A stretch of DNA of 27,129 nt from Geobacter sp. (GTDB lineage: Bacteria > Desulfobacterota > Desulfuromonadia > Geobacterales > Geobacteraceae), in the NCBI GenBank assembly GCA_003857395.1, contig RPRC01000115.1, forward strand, positions 1 through 27,129. The letters run 5' to 3'. The translations under genes and the position numbers were made by a program. This document shows, piece by piece, positions 1 to 7,477 of the stretch. Within the stretch, counting starts at the first letter, position 1. The number at the start of each line of letters is the position of its first letter. Under the pieces are notes generated by a model. It did no database searches and was not told the DNA's origin. It saw only the letters and a list, made by a program, of their open reading frames with translations.

Positions 1-417
1 AACAACCCCGTATTGGGCTCGCCCCTTTTCCACATCCTCAAAAACGGCCGGGATTGATTTCTGAGGAACCAACTCCGCGGAAAGGCCGAACTGCTGGAGG
101 GCGGCCATGTGAGTAAATGTCGCCTTCGGTCCGAGGAAAGCAACCTTCATCGGTGCCTCCAAAGCCAGAGACGCCGAAATTATCTCGCGAAAAACGCTTT
201 TAAGCGCCTCACTTGGAAACGGTCCACGGTTTTTCGAGGCAAGGCGCTCATAAATTTCCCGTTCACGACTCGGAACATAGAAATCTCGCTTTTCACCCCT
301 TTTCAGCTTGCCAATGGCAATAACCAACGCAGCCCGCTGATTCAAAAGGTCAAGAATCTGGTCATCAATCCCGTCAATGGAATTTCGTATTTCTTCGAGA
401 GTTTTCTTTTCTGACAA
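1..417 (-). CDS. pheA: Bifunctional chorismate mutase / prephenate dehydratase (P-protein), 5' part only
   Basis: The first 139 codons are visible and the gene runs off the left edge. Residues 1 to about 90 read as an AroQ-type chorismate mutase helical domain: an ID-D--LL-LLNQRA-L core followed by IGKLK, then a YVPSREREIYERL stretch. The prephenate dehydratase domain opens with MKVAFLGPKATFTHMAA. The family turns chorismate into phenylpyruvate in the cytoplasm, for phenylalanine synthesis. The start is a TTG at 415-417, chosen because AGGTGA lies seven bases upstream and the mutase domain begins directly after it. An ATG search alone would miss this start. A separate ATG lies at the head of the dehydratase domain, but the mutase part is continuous with it in frame. 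The identification is strong; the 3' end, including any ACT domain, is outside the window. Confidence 0.93.
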   Translation of the reverse strand, partial: MSEKKTLEEIRNSIDGIDDQILDLLNQRAALVIAIGKLKRGEKRDFYVPSREREIYERLASKNRGPFPSEALKSVFREIISASLALEAPMKVAFLGPKATFTHMAALQQFGLSAELVPQKSIPAVFEDVEKGRAQYGVV

Positions 418-855
418 AACAGAATCACCTAAGAGAGGGGGTTATTAGTGTGTAGGACGTGCTAATCTATAGCAAATGTGTCGAAAAAGCAAACCTTTTT
501 TCGAAGGAATATCACTATTCAGTTCTGTAAACCAGCCTGCTTCTGCCCCTGGATGACACCTTGTCCGCTTTCATGCTTTTCAGCAGAGATTCGGGCCCAT
601 GATTCTTTTCAACCTGTTGGAAACATGCTAAAAAACGGCTACTAATCCCGTAAATTCCGCAATTCATGACTGCCGAGGAAATTGAAGCTTCCTAACCGTC
701 ATCAACGTATGTATAATAGCAAACAGTGTCACAAGGGCACTGAGAAAGGATTTATCAAAACAACTCGAAATTCCATCTGTACCGGTTGTGAAGAGAATCA
801 TCGAACCGGCACTTTTCCTATAGTATAAACGATATACCACCCGCAAGGCACTCCA
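418..855. other. Intergenic region between divergent pheA and the GGDEF gene
   Basis: No convincing gene is seen in these 438 bases. A perfect TATAAT lies at 712-717, with only a weak -35 candidate (TTCCTA at 689-694), and would give a leader of about 130 bases for the GGDEF gene. Within that leader are an inverted repeat CCGGTT/AACCGG (782-787 and 804-809) and a shorter CAGTG/CACTG hairpin near 724-741. I looked for a cyclic-dinucleotide (GEMM) riboswitch core and did not see one. A 60-codon minus-strand frame at 664-846 has no recognisable features. Confidence 0.5.
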
Positions 856-2172
856 ATGGCAGAAAAATACACAAAATCAAAACTATCCCTCATCAACAAA
901 TTGATTCTCAGTTATGCTGCCATTGCGGTTTTCACCATGGCAGCAACCGTATTCTCGATATTCGGACTCCAGTCTCTCAATGGAATAGTCCGTGATATCG
1001 CCAGAAATGATTTACCCTTTGCCAAACGAACGGAAAATCTCCGTGACTCACTTCAAGCCCAAGAAAGAAGTGCGGCCAAATTCTCAGTACTAAAATCACC
1101 TGAATTCAAACAACTGTTCGACCAACGGCAAAAAGAATTCAACTCTGACATTGAAACACTAGGCAAAACTGTTTCCAGACCACTGCTGGATGACATTGTC
1201 CGCAACTACCGTGACTTCAGCAGTAAAGCGGCGATCCTTTTCCAAGAAAAGTCCGAAGATATAACTCTCCTGAAAAGTACTGCTGAAAAAGTTAATTCCT
1301 CGATCGAGGCCCTTTCCCAATCCCAACAGGTAGTTCTGAATGAAAAACTGGAAAAAGCCGACCTGAAACGAGAAACAACAGTACAATGGACTTTGTTGTT
1401 ATCCTCCATGGGCTTTGTGCTCGCATTAAGCGTAATGGCCTTTTTTCTGATCACCATTTCTTCCTCTATTAAAAAACTAAAGCGTGCCACACACTCAATA
1501 GCAGAAGGTGATTTCGATTTTGATCCCGACATCCCGCCAGGAGATGAAATCGGTGATCTTGCAGAAGATTTTACCAGAATGGCTAAACGGCTAAAAATCC
1601 TCGAACAAATCAGCCTCGATGCAAGCCCTCTCACACGTCTTCCCGGCAACATTGCAATTGAGAGAATTCTCACCAAGAAGCTCCAAACAGGGGAACCTTT
1701 CGCTGTATGCTACGCCGACCTCGATAATTTCAAGGCATACAGTGACAGGTACGGATACGTCAGGGGAAGTGACCTGATCAAGATGGCCGGCGAAGTCATT
1801 TACGAAGCGGTGCAGCGGAATGCGGATGAAAATGCTTTTGTGGGACATATCGGCGGTGATGATTTCATCATGATCGTCGCAGCCAATAAAGTCGATGAGG
1901 TCTGCCAGGCAGTTATTAATGCCTTCACGGACGAAATCCCACAGTTTTATACCCCGGAGGACCTCAAGTTGGGACACATCGAGGGACCTGACCGATACGG
2001 TGTAAACCGGATATTCCCCATCATGACCATATCGATTGCTGTGGTCATGTGCCAGCAAGGTGAGTACGATTCAGCAGTCAAAATTGCCAAGTCAGCCGCA
2101 GAAATCAAGGATTTTGCTAAAGGAGAGGCAGGCAGCAACTATTTTATCGACCGCAGAAAGAGAGCCCGATGA
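856..2172 (+). CDS. Membrane-bound HAMP-GGDEF protein with altered nucleotide-binding residues
   Basis: The 438-residue protein has a membrane segment at about 16-38, a mostly helical periplasmic sensor region, a second membrane segment at about 178-202, a HAMP linker to about 255, and a GGDEF domain at about 260-435. The metal-binding D288-L-D-N-F-K motif is present and the signature reads GGDDF (333-337), a tolerated variant. Two residues expected to contact the guanine base differ from PleD: the Asn of the usual ND pair is Ser296, and the Asp of the usual GD pair is Ser305. No RxxD inhibitory site lies five residues before GGDDF (324-327 reads DENA). The family makes cyclic dinucleotides; Ser at the Asp position is reported for Hypr enzymes that make 3',3'-cGAMP. 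The domain may therefore be a c-di-GMP synthase, a Hypr enzyme or inactive. It overlaps the next gene by four bases. Confidence 0.9.
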   Translation: MAEKYTKSKLSLINKLILSYAAIAVFTMAATVFSIFGLQSLNGIVRDIARNDLPFAKRTENLRDSLQAQERSAAKFSVLKSPEFKQLFDQRQKEFNSDIETLGKTVSRPLLDDIVRNYRDFSSKAAILFQEKSEDITLLKSTAEKVNSSIEALSQSQQVVLNEKLEKADLKRETTVQWTLLLSSMGFVLALSVMAFFLITISSSIKKLKRATHSIAEGDFDFDPDIPPGDEIGDLAEDFTRMAKRLKILEQISLDASPLTRLPGNIAIERILTKKLQTGEPFAVCYADLDNFKAYSDRYGYVRGSDLIKMAGEVIYEAVQRNADENAFVGHIGGDDFIMIVAANKVDEVCQAVINAFTDEIPQFYTPEDLKLGHIEGPDRYGVNRIFPIMTISIAVVMCQQGEYDSAVKIAKSAAEIKDFAKGEAGSNYFIDRRKRAR

Positions 2173-2705
2173 AAACATTTATTGTAGGTATCGCCATTAT
2201 CACAGGACTGAGCGGCTGTGCAATCATCCGGAAGGAAGATCCCAACGTCAATCTACAGCACCAAAAACTTATCCTCGCAAAATATTTTCTGGAAAACAAA
2301 AGATCCGAAGCAGCGAAAAAAACACTCACTGAAATCACCGCCAAACCAGCTGTTGCAGGAATAACCGATGAAGCATATTTTCGGCTCGCACTTCTTGAGC
2401 TGGAAGCAGGCCAACAGAAAATTGCAACGGAGAAGGCAGGTAAAGACCTGGTCACCATATTGAACAAATTCAAAACGAGCAGCTGGAGCGCCCATGCAAC
2501 CACATTGAAAGGTCTGTTAGATGCTTATGATATAACTCTGGAGGAAAAGGCCGAATTGGATAGAGCGGTAAAAAACCTCAAAAATTCGAATGCTTCACTC
2601 ACAAGTGCGAATGCCTCACTCACAAAGGAAAATACCGATTTGCGGCAGGATATGGAACGGCTTAAAAAACTGGATTTGGAACTGGAAATGAAAAAGAAGA
2701 GATGA
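2169..2705 (+). CDS. Coiled-coil lipoprotein coupled to the GGDEF protein
   Basis: The 178-residue protein starts with a short signal peptide ending in the lipobox LSGC, with Cys17 as the lipidated residue. The middle (about 30-110) is helical and resembles a degenerate TPR, with repeated Ala-rich helices. The C-terminal 60 residues form a predicted coiled coil with a repeated NASLT heptad-like unit and a highly charged tail. I do not recognise the family. The ATG sits inside the stop region of the GGDEF gene (ATGA overlap), so the two are almost certainly co-translated. By position it could be an envelope partner that feeds a signal to the periplasmic domain of the GGDEF protein, as lipoproteins do in some other sensor systems; this is inference. 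The gene ends six bases before the convergent DUF512 gene, with no terminator hairpin seen between them. Confidence 0.82.
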   Translation: MKTFIVGIAIITGLSGCAIIRKEDPNVNLQHQKLILAKYFLENKRSEAAKKTLTEITAKPAVAGITDEAYFRLALLELEAGQQKIATEKAGKDLVTILNKFKTSSWSAHATTLKGLLDAYDITLEEKAELDRAVKNLKNSNASLTSANASLTKENTDLRQDMERLKKLDLELEMKKKR

Positions 2706-2711
2706 TTCGCT

Positions 2712-4022
2712 TCAGGTGGAAAAGCAACGCTTCAAAGTATCATAGAGACCTGCAGGGGTCGCTTCGCAAACCTCTACCCGGACGCCAAGGGCATCTCGAA
2801 GCTCGACGAGAGTAACATCATCGATAAAGACCCCTTCACCCTCCTTAAGCATCACATCAGGTATCAAGACTACATCTGCACCCAACAAGCCCCCGCCTCT
2901 CACTATCTCAAGGATATCCCTTCCAGAAACAAGCCCGGCAACGGTAACACTGTCACCGAACAGAGTGTTTTTTACGGGAATAACCCGGAACGTAGTCCCG
3001 GTCTTTTCAGCAAGCCTACGAAGATAATCAGCAAGATACGAGTAGGGCGATTCACCGGTTATCACCACAGCAACCCCTCCGCACAGGGGCTCTGCGCCCT
3101 CCAGGACAGTTTCGGCTTCATCGAGGAACAGCGGGATCATTCCGACACCATTCTCGATTTGGGGAAGATCCCCATATTCAGCGAGCGACGGAAAGGATTT
3201 TGCCGCCTTGAGGTAGAACTCATCGGCAAAGAAGAGAAAGGGCGCACCAAGCTGTACAGCAAGCTCGCGAGCCCGGGACTGCCATGTTGCGAGGAATTCA
3301 GAAGCATATTCAGCGGTAACAGGGCGCAGTTTTGGCAGTAAATCTCGAAACCGGGTAAGACCCAGGGGAACGACGGCGAGGGAAGCGACCTGTGGGAAAA
3401 GTGCGGCAAGATCACGAACGGTCTGTTCAAGATGGATACCGTCATTCAGACCCGGGCACAGTACTACCTGGGCATGCATGCAGATCCCGGATGAAGCAAG
3501 CTCCGTAAGCAGATCGAGCACTGGTGGACACTCTTTGTTTCCCAAAAGTTTCGCCCGAAGATCAGGCTCAGTGGCGTGGACAGAGATGTAAAGGGGGGAG
3601 AGTCGCTGCTCACAGATCCTGCGAACTTCTTCTCGATTAAGGGAAGACAAGGTAACGAAATTGCCGTACAGGAAAGAAAGCCGAAAGTCCTCATCTTTCA
3701 CGTATAAAGAGCGCCGAAGCCCTTTCGGTAACTGGTCGACAAAGCAGAAAAGACAAGAATTCGAGCAATTGTACGGCGTGGGGGACTCAAACAGTAGGCC
3801 GAGAGATTCCCCCTCTTCCCGCATCAGCTCGATTTCCCAGATCTCACCGTCCGCTTTCTCAATTTCAAGGAGAAGTTCCTCCTCGCCCGAATAGTAACCA
3901 AAATCGATTATATCCTGAATTGGAAAGCCATTGATAGCCAACAATCTGTCGCCGGGAGCTATCTCGAGCTCTTCAGCGATGCTTCCCGTTTCGACTTTTT
4001 CTATCGTAATCCCTGCTTCCAT
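2712..4022 (-). CDS. DUF512 family radical SAM protein with N-terminal PDZ domain
   Basis: The product (436 residues from this start) opens with a PDZ-like domain (about 1-65, with GSIAEELEIAPGD and LLAINGFPI). A radical SAM core follows, with the cluster motif C86-x3-C90-x2-C93 in the context CLFCFVDQLPKGLR. The C-terminal DUF512 region contains NTLFGDSVTVAGL. This architecture defines the DUF512 family; its substrate is not known to me. The cysteines would hold a 4Fe-4S cluster that cleaves S-adenosylmethionine. I chose the ATG at 4020-4022 because AGGAA precedes it by nine bases and the PDZ domain starts there. The frame stays open to a TTG/ATG at 4139/4136, and that ATG overlaps an upstream small-ORF stop as TGATG, so a start 38 codons earlier is possible. 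It lies downstream of hfq on the same strand. Confidence 0.88.
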   Translation of the reverse strand: MEAGITIEKVETGSIAEELEIAPGDRLLAINGFPIQDIIDFGYYSGEEELLLEIEKADGEIWEIELMREEGESLGLLFESPTPYNCSNSCLFCFVDQLPKGLRRSLYVKDEDFRLSFLYGNFVTLSSLNREEVRRICEQRLSPLYISVHATEPDLRAKLLGNKECPPVLDLLTELASSGICMHAQVVLCPGLNDGIHLEQTVRDLAALFPQVASLAVVPLGLTRFRDLLPKLRPVTAEYASEFLATWQSRARELAVQLGAPFLFFADEFYLKAAKSFPSLAEYGDLPQIENGVGMIPLFLDEAETVLEGAEPLCGGVAVVITGESPYSYLADYLRRLAEKTGTTFRVIPVKNTLFGDSVTVAGLVSGRDILEIVRGGGLLGADVVLIPDVMLKEGEGVFIDDVTLVELRDALGVRVEVCEATPAGLYDTLKRCFST

Positions 4023-4312
4023 AGTAAACAATTCCTGTTTTTCGAGGTAATTCAAGCGGATATACAACTGCTCTTGCCGCATCTCTGCCTCTGCAATGAT
4101 GCGGTATTTCTCCTCAAGGCCAACAAAATGAGACATCAATCAAACATCGCACCTGTCCTGCAAAATCTAAACGTTGGCAATAACTTCTGTCTTGCCCTGG
4201 CAACATACCGGACATCTGTGACACTCAAATAAAAAAGAACCCTTAAAAGAGATCTTTCCTTCACAGGATTGATCATGCTTTACCGGGTCCCTTTGTACCT
4301 TTGAAGCGGGTG
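4023..4312 (-). other. hfq-DUF512 intergenic region with two overlapping small open frames
   Basis: This gap follows the hfq stop. Reading the minus strand, one frame runs from an ATG at 4274-4276 for 46 codons to a TGA at 4136-4138 that overlaps a possible DUF512 start; its product has no recognisable motif. A second frame, in -1 relation to hfq, ends with TAG at 4167-4169 and encodes a Cys-rich tail (SCEG... FECHRCPVCCQGKTEVIANV). It is open back into the last hfq codons but contains no ATG, GTG or TTG. No clear terminator was seen. Neither frame is annotated as a gene because the evidence conflicts. Confidence 0.35.
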
Positions 4313-4537
4313 TTACTGGTGCAGCTTGAAGCTTCCATCAACCGATGTTATATGAGAGATAGCATGCTTATATATCAGGATATCTCCCTTGATCTCCAGA
4401 AGAACGGAAAAGTTGTCAAAGGACTTGATATGACCTTCCATCTTTTCTCCCGACATCAGATATACGATAACCTTGATTCGTTCCTTCCTTGATTGATTCA
4501 GGTACTGATCCTGAATATTGAACGGTGCTTTCGCCAT
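4313..4537 (-). CDS. hfq: RNA chaperone Hfq
   Basis: The 74-residue protein carries the Sm fold in full. The N-terminal part matches Hfq ([30 protein letters not shown]), the Sm1 region ends in a [10 protein letters not shown] strand, and the Sm2 signature reads YKHAISHI. Hfq forms a hexamer that binds small RNAs and A-rich mRNA tracts and promotes their pairing. The C-terminal tail is very short (about eight residues after the Sm core), unlike the long tail of the E. coli protein and common outside the gammaproteobacteria. The start is supported by a purine-rich AAAGGAGAGG stretch ahead of the ATG. It follows miaA with a 12-base gap on the same strand, the widespread miaA-hfq arrangement, so co-transcription with mutL and miaA is likely. 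Confidence 0.97.
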   Translation of the reverse strand: MAKAPFNIQDQYLNQSRKERIKVIVYLMSGEKMEGHIKSFDNFSVLLEIKGDILIYKHAISHITSVDGSFKLHQ

Positions 4538-4549
4538 GCCCCTCTCCTT

Positions 4550-5479
4550 TTAATCAAAATAATCATTTACAATATGCTCAATAATAGCAACATTTTCGGG
4601 ATATTCAATCCATTTAATTTCCGGATCCTGATTGAACCAGGTCAACTGGCGTTTCGCATAACGACGTGTATCTCTCTTAATATATTGAATTACGTCCTCA
4701 AAAGGTATATCGCCCTCAAGATAATTGCACAGCTGACGGTAGCCAAGAGAGCGCATCGGCTTGAGGTTTGACGAGTAACCAGCCGCAAGAAGAGCTTTGA
4801 CCTCCTCAAGGAAGCCCTGTCCTATCATCAAATCTACACGGTTGTCAACATTTCTATACAACGATTCCCTGTCCATGGACAGGCCGATTTTACGGTAGTC
4901 ATAACGTAACGTTCCGAATTGATGCTCACCACGCAGCTCGGAAATGGGTCTCCCTGTCAGCTGGCAGACCTCGAGGGCCCGGATGATGCGAAACTGGTCA
5001 TTAGGATGAATACGCTTTGCAGATACGGGATCGACCTCGGCAAGACGACGATGCAGTGCCCCGTTCCCCTCCCGGATGGCCAGGTCCTTGAATTCGCTCC
5101 GGAGAGCCGCATCACCAGCGGGAGAGTCCATCAAGCCTTTTGTCAGGGCCCGGATATACAAGCCGGTCCCTCCACAGACAATAATGTTCTTCCCCCTCCG
5201 AGCGATGTCCGAAATTATCGCCTCCGCTTCCCGGCAGAAATCAGCTACGGAAAACGTCTGATCCGGGTCAACAATGTCAAGCAGATGATGGGGAACCCGC
5301 CGACGCTGGTCTGCCGAAGGCTTGGCCGTTCCGATATCCATGGACCGATACACTTGCATGGAATCAGCATTAATTATCTCGCCGGAAAACTGCTCCGCAA
5401 GCCGGACAGCCAGTTCGCTTTTCCCAGACGCAGTCGGACCCTGCACTATTACAAGTTTGATACCCTGTTTTCCCGGCAT
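4550..5479 (-). CDS. miaA: tRNA dimethylallyltransferase
   Basis: The 309-residue protein matches MiaA throughout. It has the P-loop GPTASGKS (residues 14-21), the substrate motif NADSMQVYRSMDIGTAKP, the RRVPHHLLDIVDPD segment, and the tRNA-binding KRDTRRYAKRQLTWFNQD region near the C-terminus. The enzyme transfers a dimethylallyl group from dimethylallyl diphosphate to the N6 of A37 in tRNAs that read codons starting with U; this step precedes methylthiolation. It lies three bases after the mutL stop and 12 bases before hfq. Together these spacings indicate one transcript with the order mutL-miaA-hfq. The length is normal for the family and no odd residue was noticed. A long plus-strand open frame lies across this gene and mutL and is treated as a shadow. 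Confidence 0.97.
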   Translation of the reverse strand: MPGKQGIKLVIVQGPTASGKSELAVRLAEQFSGEIINADSMQVYRSMDIGTAKPSADQRRRVPHHLLDIVDPDQTFSVADFCREAEAIISDIARRGKNIIVCGGTGLYIRALTKGLMDSPAGDAALRSEFKDLAIREGNGALHRRLAEVDPVSAKRIHPNDQFRIIRALEVCQLTGRPISELRGEHQFGTLRYDYRKIGLSMDRESLYRNVDNRVDLMIGQGFLEEVKALLAAGYSSNLKPMRSLGYRQLCNYLEGDIPFEDVIQYIKRDTRRYAKRQLTWFNQDPEIKWIEYPENVAIIEHIVNDYFD

Positions 5480-5482
5480 TAC

Positions 5483-7267
5483 TCAGATCCTTTTGAACAT
5501 CTTCTCAATATCGGTACGGCTGATCCTTTTGAGAACCGGCCTGCCGTGAGGACAATTACTGGCAAAGCCGATGGAATCCAGTGCGGTGAGAAGGGCTGCG
5601 ATTTCCGGTTCCGAAAGGACCTGTCTGCCTCGTACAACACAGTGACAGGCAATCCTCATCAGGATATCCTCTTGGATGTCAGTAACGGTACGACTTCTAC
5701 CGAGTACCGAAAGTTCCTCAACGATATCTCTGAGAACCCGCACATGGTTACTCTTGACGAGAATGCGCGGTACACCCTTCAATACCATGGTCTGTCCGCC
5801 AAAATCCTCCAGATCAAAACCAAGCTGTCGAAATACCGTCGCATGCTCCGCCACCAAGGCGGCTTCCGCATGTGAGAACTCCAACACCTCGGAGAAAAGG
5901 AGCCCTTGGGACTCCACCGTACCCGCGGAAAACTGCTTTTTGAGGCGCTCGAACGCCACCCGTTCATGGGCTGCATGCTGGTCGATTATCAGCAGATCCT
6001 CACCATCTTGACAGAGAAGATATTCATCCAGATAGCGACCCAGCACGGTCAGTGAAGCAAAAAAACCGGACCCTGTTTCCAGTACCGTCTCTTCGATAAC
6101 CTCTTTACTAACGGTAATCGTCCTTCCCGTGTGAAAAAGAGTTTTCTGCGTGTTTTCCGGAGCCAACTGCGGCCGGTAGCGACTCAAGGCCTCTCGAACT
6201 GATTCGACTCTCTCTTTGCTCTGCGAGCTCAAAGGTATTTCAGGGGAAATGCCTACAACAGGAGACTTCCGGATCCAGGGAGTGGACTGCAGCATGTTCT
6301 CCAGGGATGAAACAATGAATTCATGCACGGTGGACTGGGCCCTGAAGCGGACCTCGTGCTTGGTTGGGTGAACATTCACATCTACATCCCCGGCAGGTAT
6401 CGAAAGAAAGAGTACCGCCACAGGATACCGTCCCCTCTCAAGAAAGCGTCGGTAGGCCTGTAAAACCGCATGATGAAAAACCCTGTCACGAACAAAGCGC
6501 CCATTCACAAACGTATAGAGATGCGAACCAGCCGATCTGCTGCACTCGGGCTTCCCGGCCAGCCCACTCAACTGCAGGCCCTTGTCTTGCCGGTCAACCG
6601 GAAAGAGGTCCGCGGCCAGCGAACGGCCGAGCAGCGAAGCGGCACGTTCCACCATATCACCATTGAGTGCCCGGAACAGGGTCCGACCATCACTGACACA
6701 TGAGAAGCGAACATCCGGCCGAGAAAGAGCCAGACGGGTAACCTGGTCAGCCACATGTCCCGCCTCGGTATCTTTGCTCTTCAGGAATTTCAATCGGGCC
6801 GGGGTGTTGAAAAAAAGATTCCTGATCTCGAGAACTGTTCCCTCAGCCATTCCACAGGCCTTCACTTCTTTGATCCTGCCACCCTCGCCATAAATTTCCG
6901 TGCCTTCGATCGTCCCTTTTTCCCGCGAAGCAAGGGTAAAGCGCGAAACGGAAGCAATGGACGGTAATGCCTCTCCCCGAAAACCCAGGGTCGAGATGGA
7001 AAGAAGATCGTCATCCGAGGCTATTTTGCTGGTTGCATGTCGCTCCAGCGCAAGGAGAGCATCCTCTCGGGACATTCCGGAACCGTTGTCGCTGACCTTG
7101 ATCAGACGTTTGCCGCCGTCTTGAAACTCGACAACAATCTCGCTGGCTCCAGCGTCCAGGGCGTTCTCCACCAGCTCTTTAACTACCGATGCCGGGCGCT
7201 CAACGACTTCACCGGCGGCAATTTTATTGGTAAGATTTTCGGGAAGTATCTTAATACGGGATGACAT
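5483..7267 (-). CDS. mutL: DNA mismatch repair protein MutL, endonuclease type
   Basis: The 594-residue protein has the GHKL ATPase domain at the N-terminus: KIAAGEVVERPASVVKELVENALDAGA, the DNGSGM loop and TLGFRGEALPSI. A transducer domain with VNVHPTKHEVRF follows, then a linker of about 100 residues, then a C-terminal dimerisation and nuclease domain. That domain contains the metal-binding DQHAAHERVAFE motif (DQHAx2Ex4E), an ACHCVVRG segment and CPHGRP, the set found in MutL proteins with intrinsic nicking activity. Such organisms usually do not depend on MutH-type hemimethylation cutting; no mutH is visible here. MutL couples MutS mismatch recognition to strand removal. It is the first gene of the mutL-miaA-hfq unit and is divergent from thrC across a 210-base gap. 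Confidence 0.97.
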   Translation of the reverse strand: MSSRIKILPENLTNKIAAGEVVERPASVVKELVENALDAGASEIVVEFQDGGKRLIKVSDNGSGMSREDALLALERHATSKIASDDDLLSISTLGFRGEALPSIASVSRFTLASREKGTIEGTEIYGEGGRIKEVKACGMAEGTVLEIRNLFFNTPARLKFLKSKDTEAGHVADQVTRLALSRPDVRFSCVSDGRTLFRALNGDMVERAASLLGRSLAADLFPVDRQDKGLQLSGLAGKPECSRSAGSHLYTFVNGRFVRDRVFHHAVLQAYRRFLERGRYPVAVLFLSIPAGDVDVNVHPTKHEVRFRAQSTVHEFIVSSLENMLQSTPWIRKSPVVGISPEIPLSSQSKERVESVREALSRYRPQLAPENTQKTLFHTGRTITVSKEVIEETVLETGSGFFASLTVLGRYLDEYLLCQDGEDLLIIDQHAAHERVAFERLKKQFSAGTVESQGLLFSEVLEFSHAEAALVAEHATVFRQLGFDLEDFGGQTMVLKGVPRILVKSNHVRVLRDIVEELSVLGRSRTVTDIQEDILMRIACHCVVRGRQVLSEPEIAALLTALDSIGFASNCPHGRPVLKRISRTDIEKMFKRI

Positions 7268-7404
7268 GAATTCCTCAGTGTTCGATCATTTATTCCGAAA
7301 GGATACCCCATCCGCCCGCAATTTGTAAACAAGGGCGTTCATGACACAAAAGGTCTTCCTCCCGGAGGCGTCAGCAGGCACCACCTTACAATGGAGCAAA
7401 CCTC

Positions 7405-7433
7405 TTCACATTTCCCTTCTTTACTGCTAGACT
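7405..7433 (+). promoter_or_regulatory. Candidate sigma70-type promoter for thrC
   Basis: TTCACA (7405-7410) and TAGACT (7428-7433) are separated by 17 bases, five and four matches to the consensus hexamers. A start site near 7440 would leave a leader of about 40 bases. A strong ribosome binding site (GAGGAAAG) lies just before the thrC ATG. This is a pattern match only. Confidence 0.4.
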
Positions 7434-7477
7434 TGCACAGTTACAAGCTTCCACGAGAAAGGAAATGAGGAAAGACG

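Noticed and set aside
718..855. Cyclic-dinucleotide (GEMM) riboswitch before the GGDEF gene
   Set aside because: The conserved GGGCAAACC-like core and tetraloop receptor are absent, although hairpins exist.
4919..5875. Long plus-strand open frame (318 codons) across miaA and mutL
   Set aside because: It lies antisense to two clearly conserved genes, and its product has no recognisable domain. It is a frame shadow.
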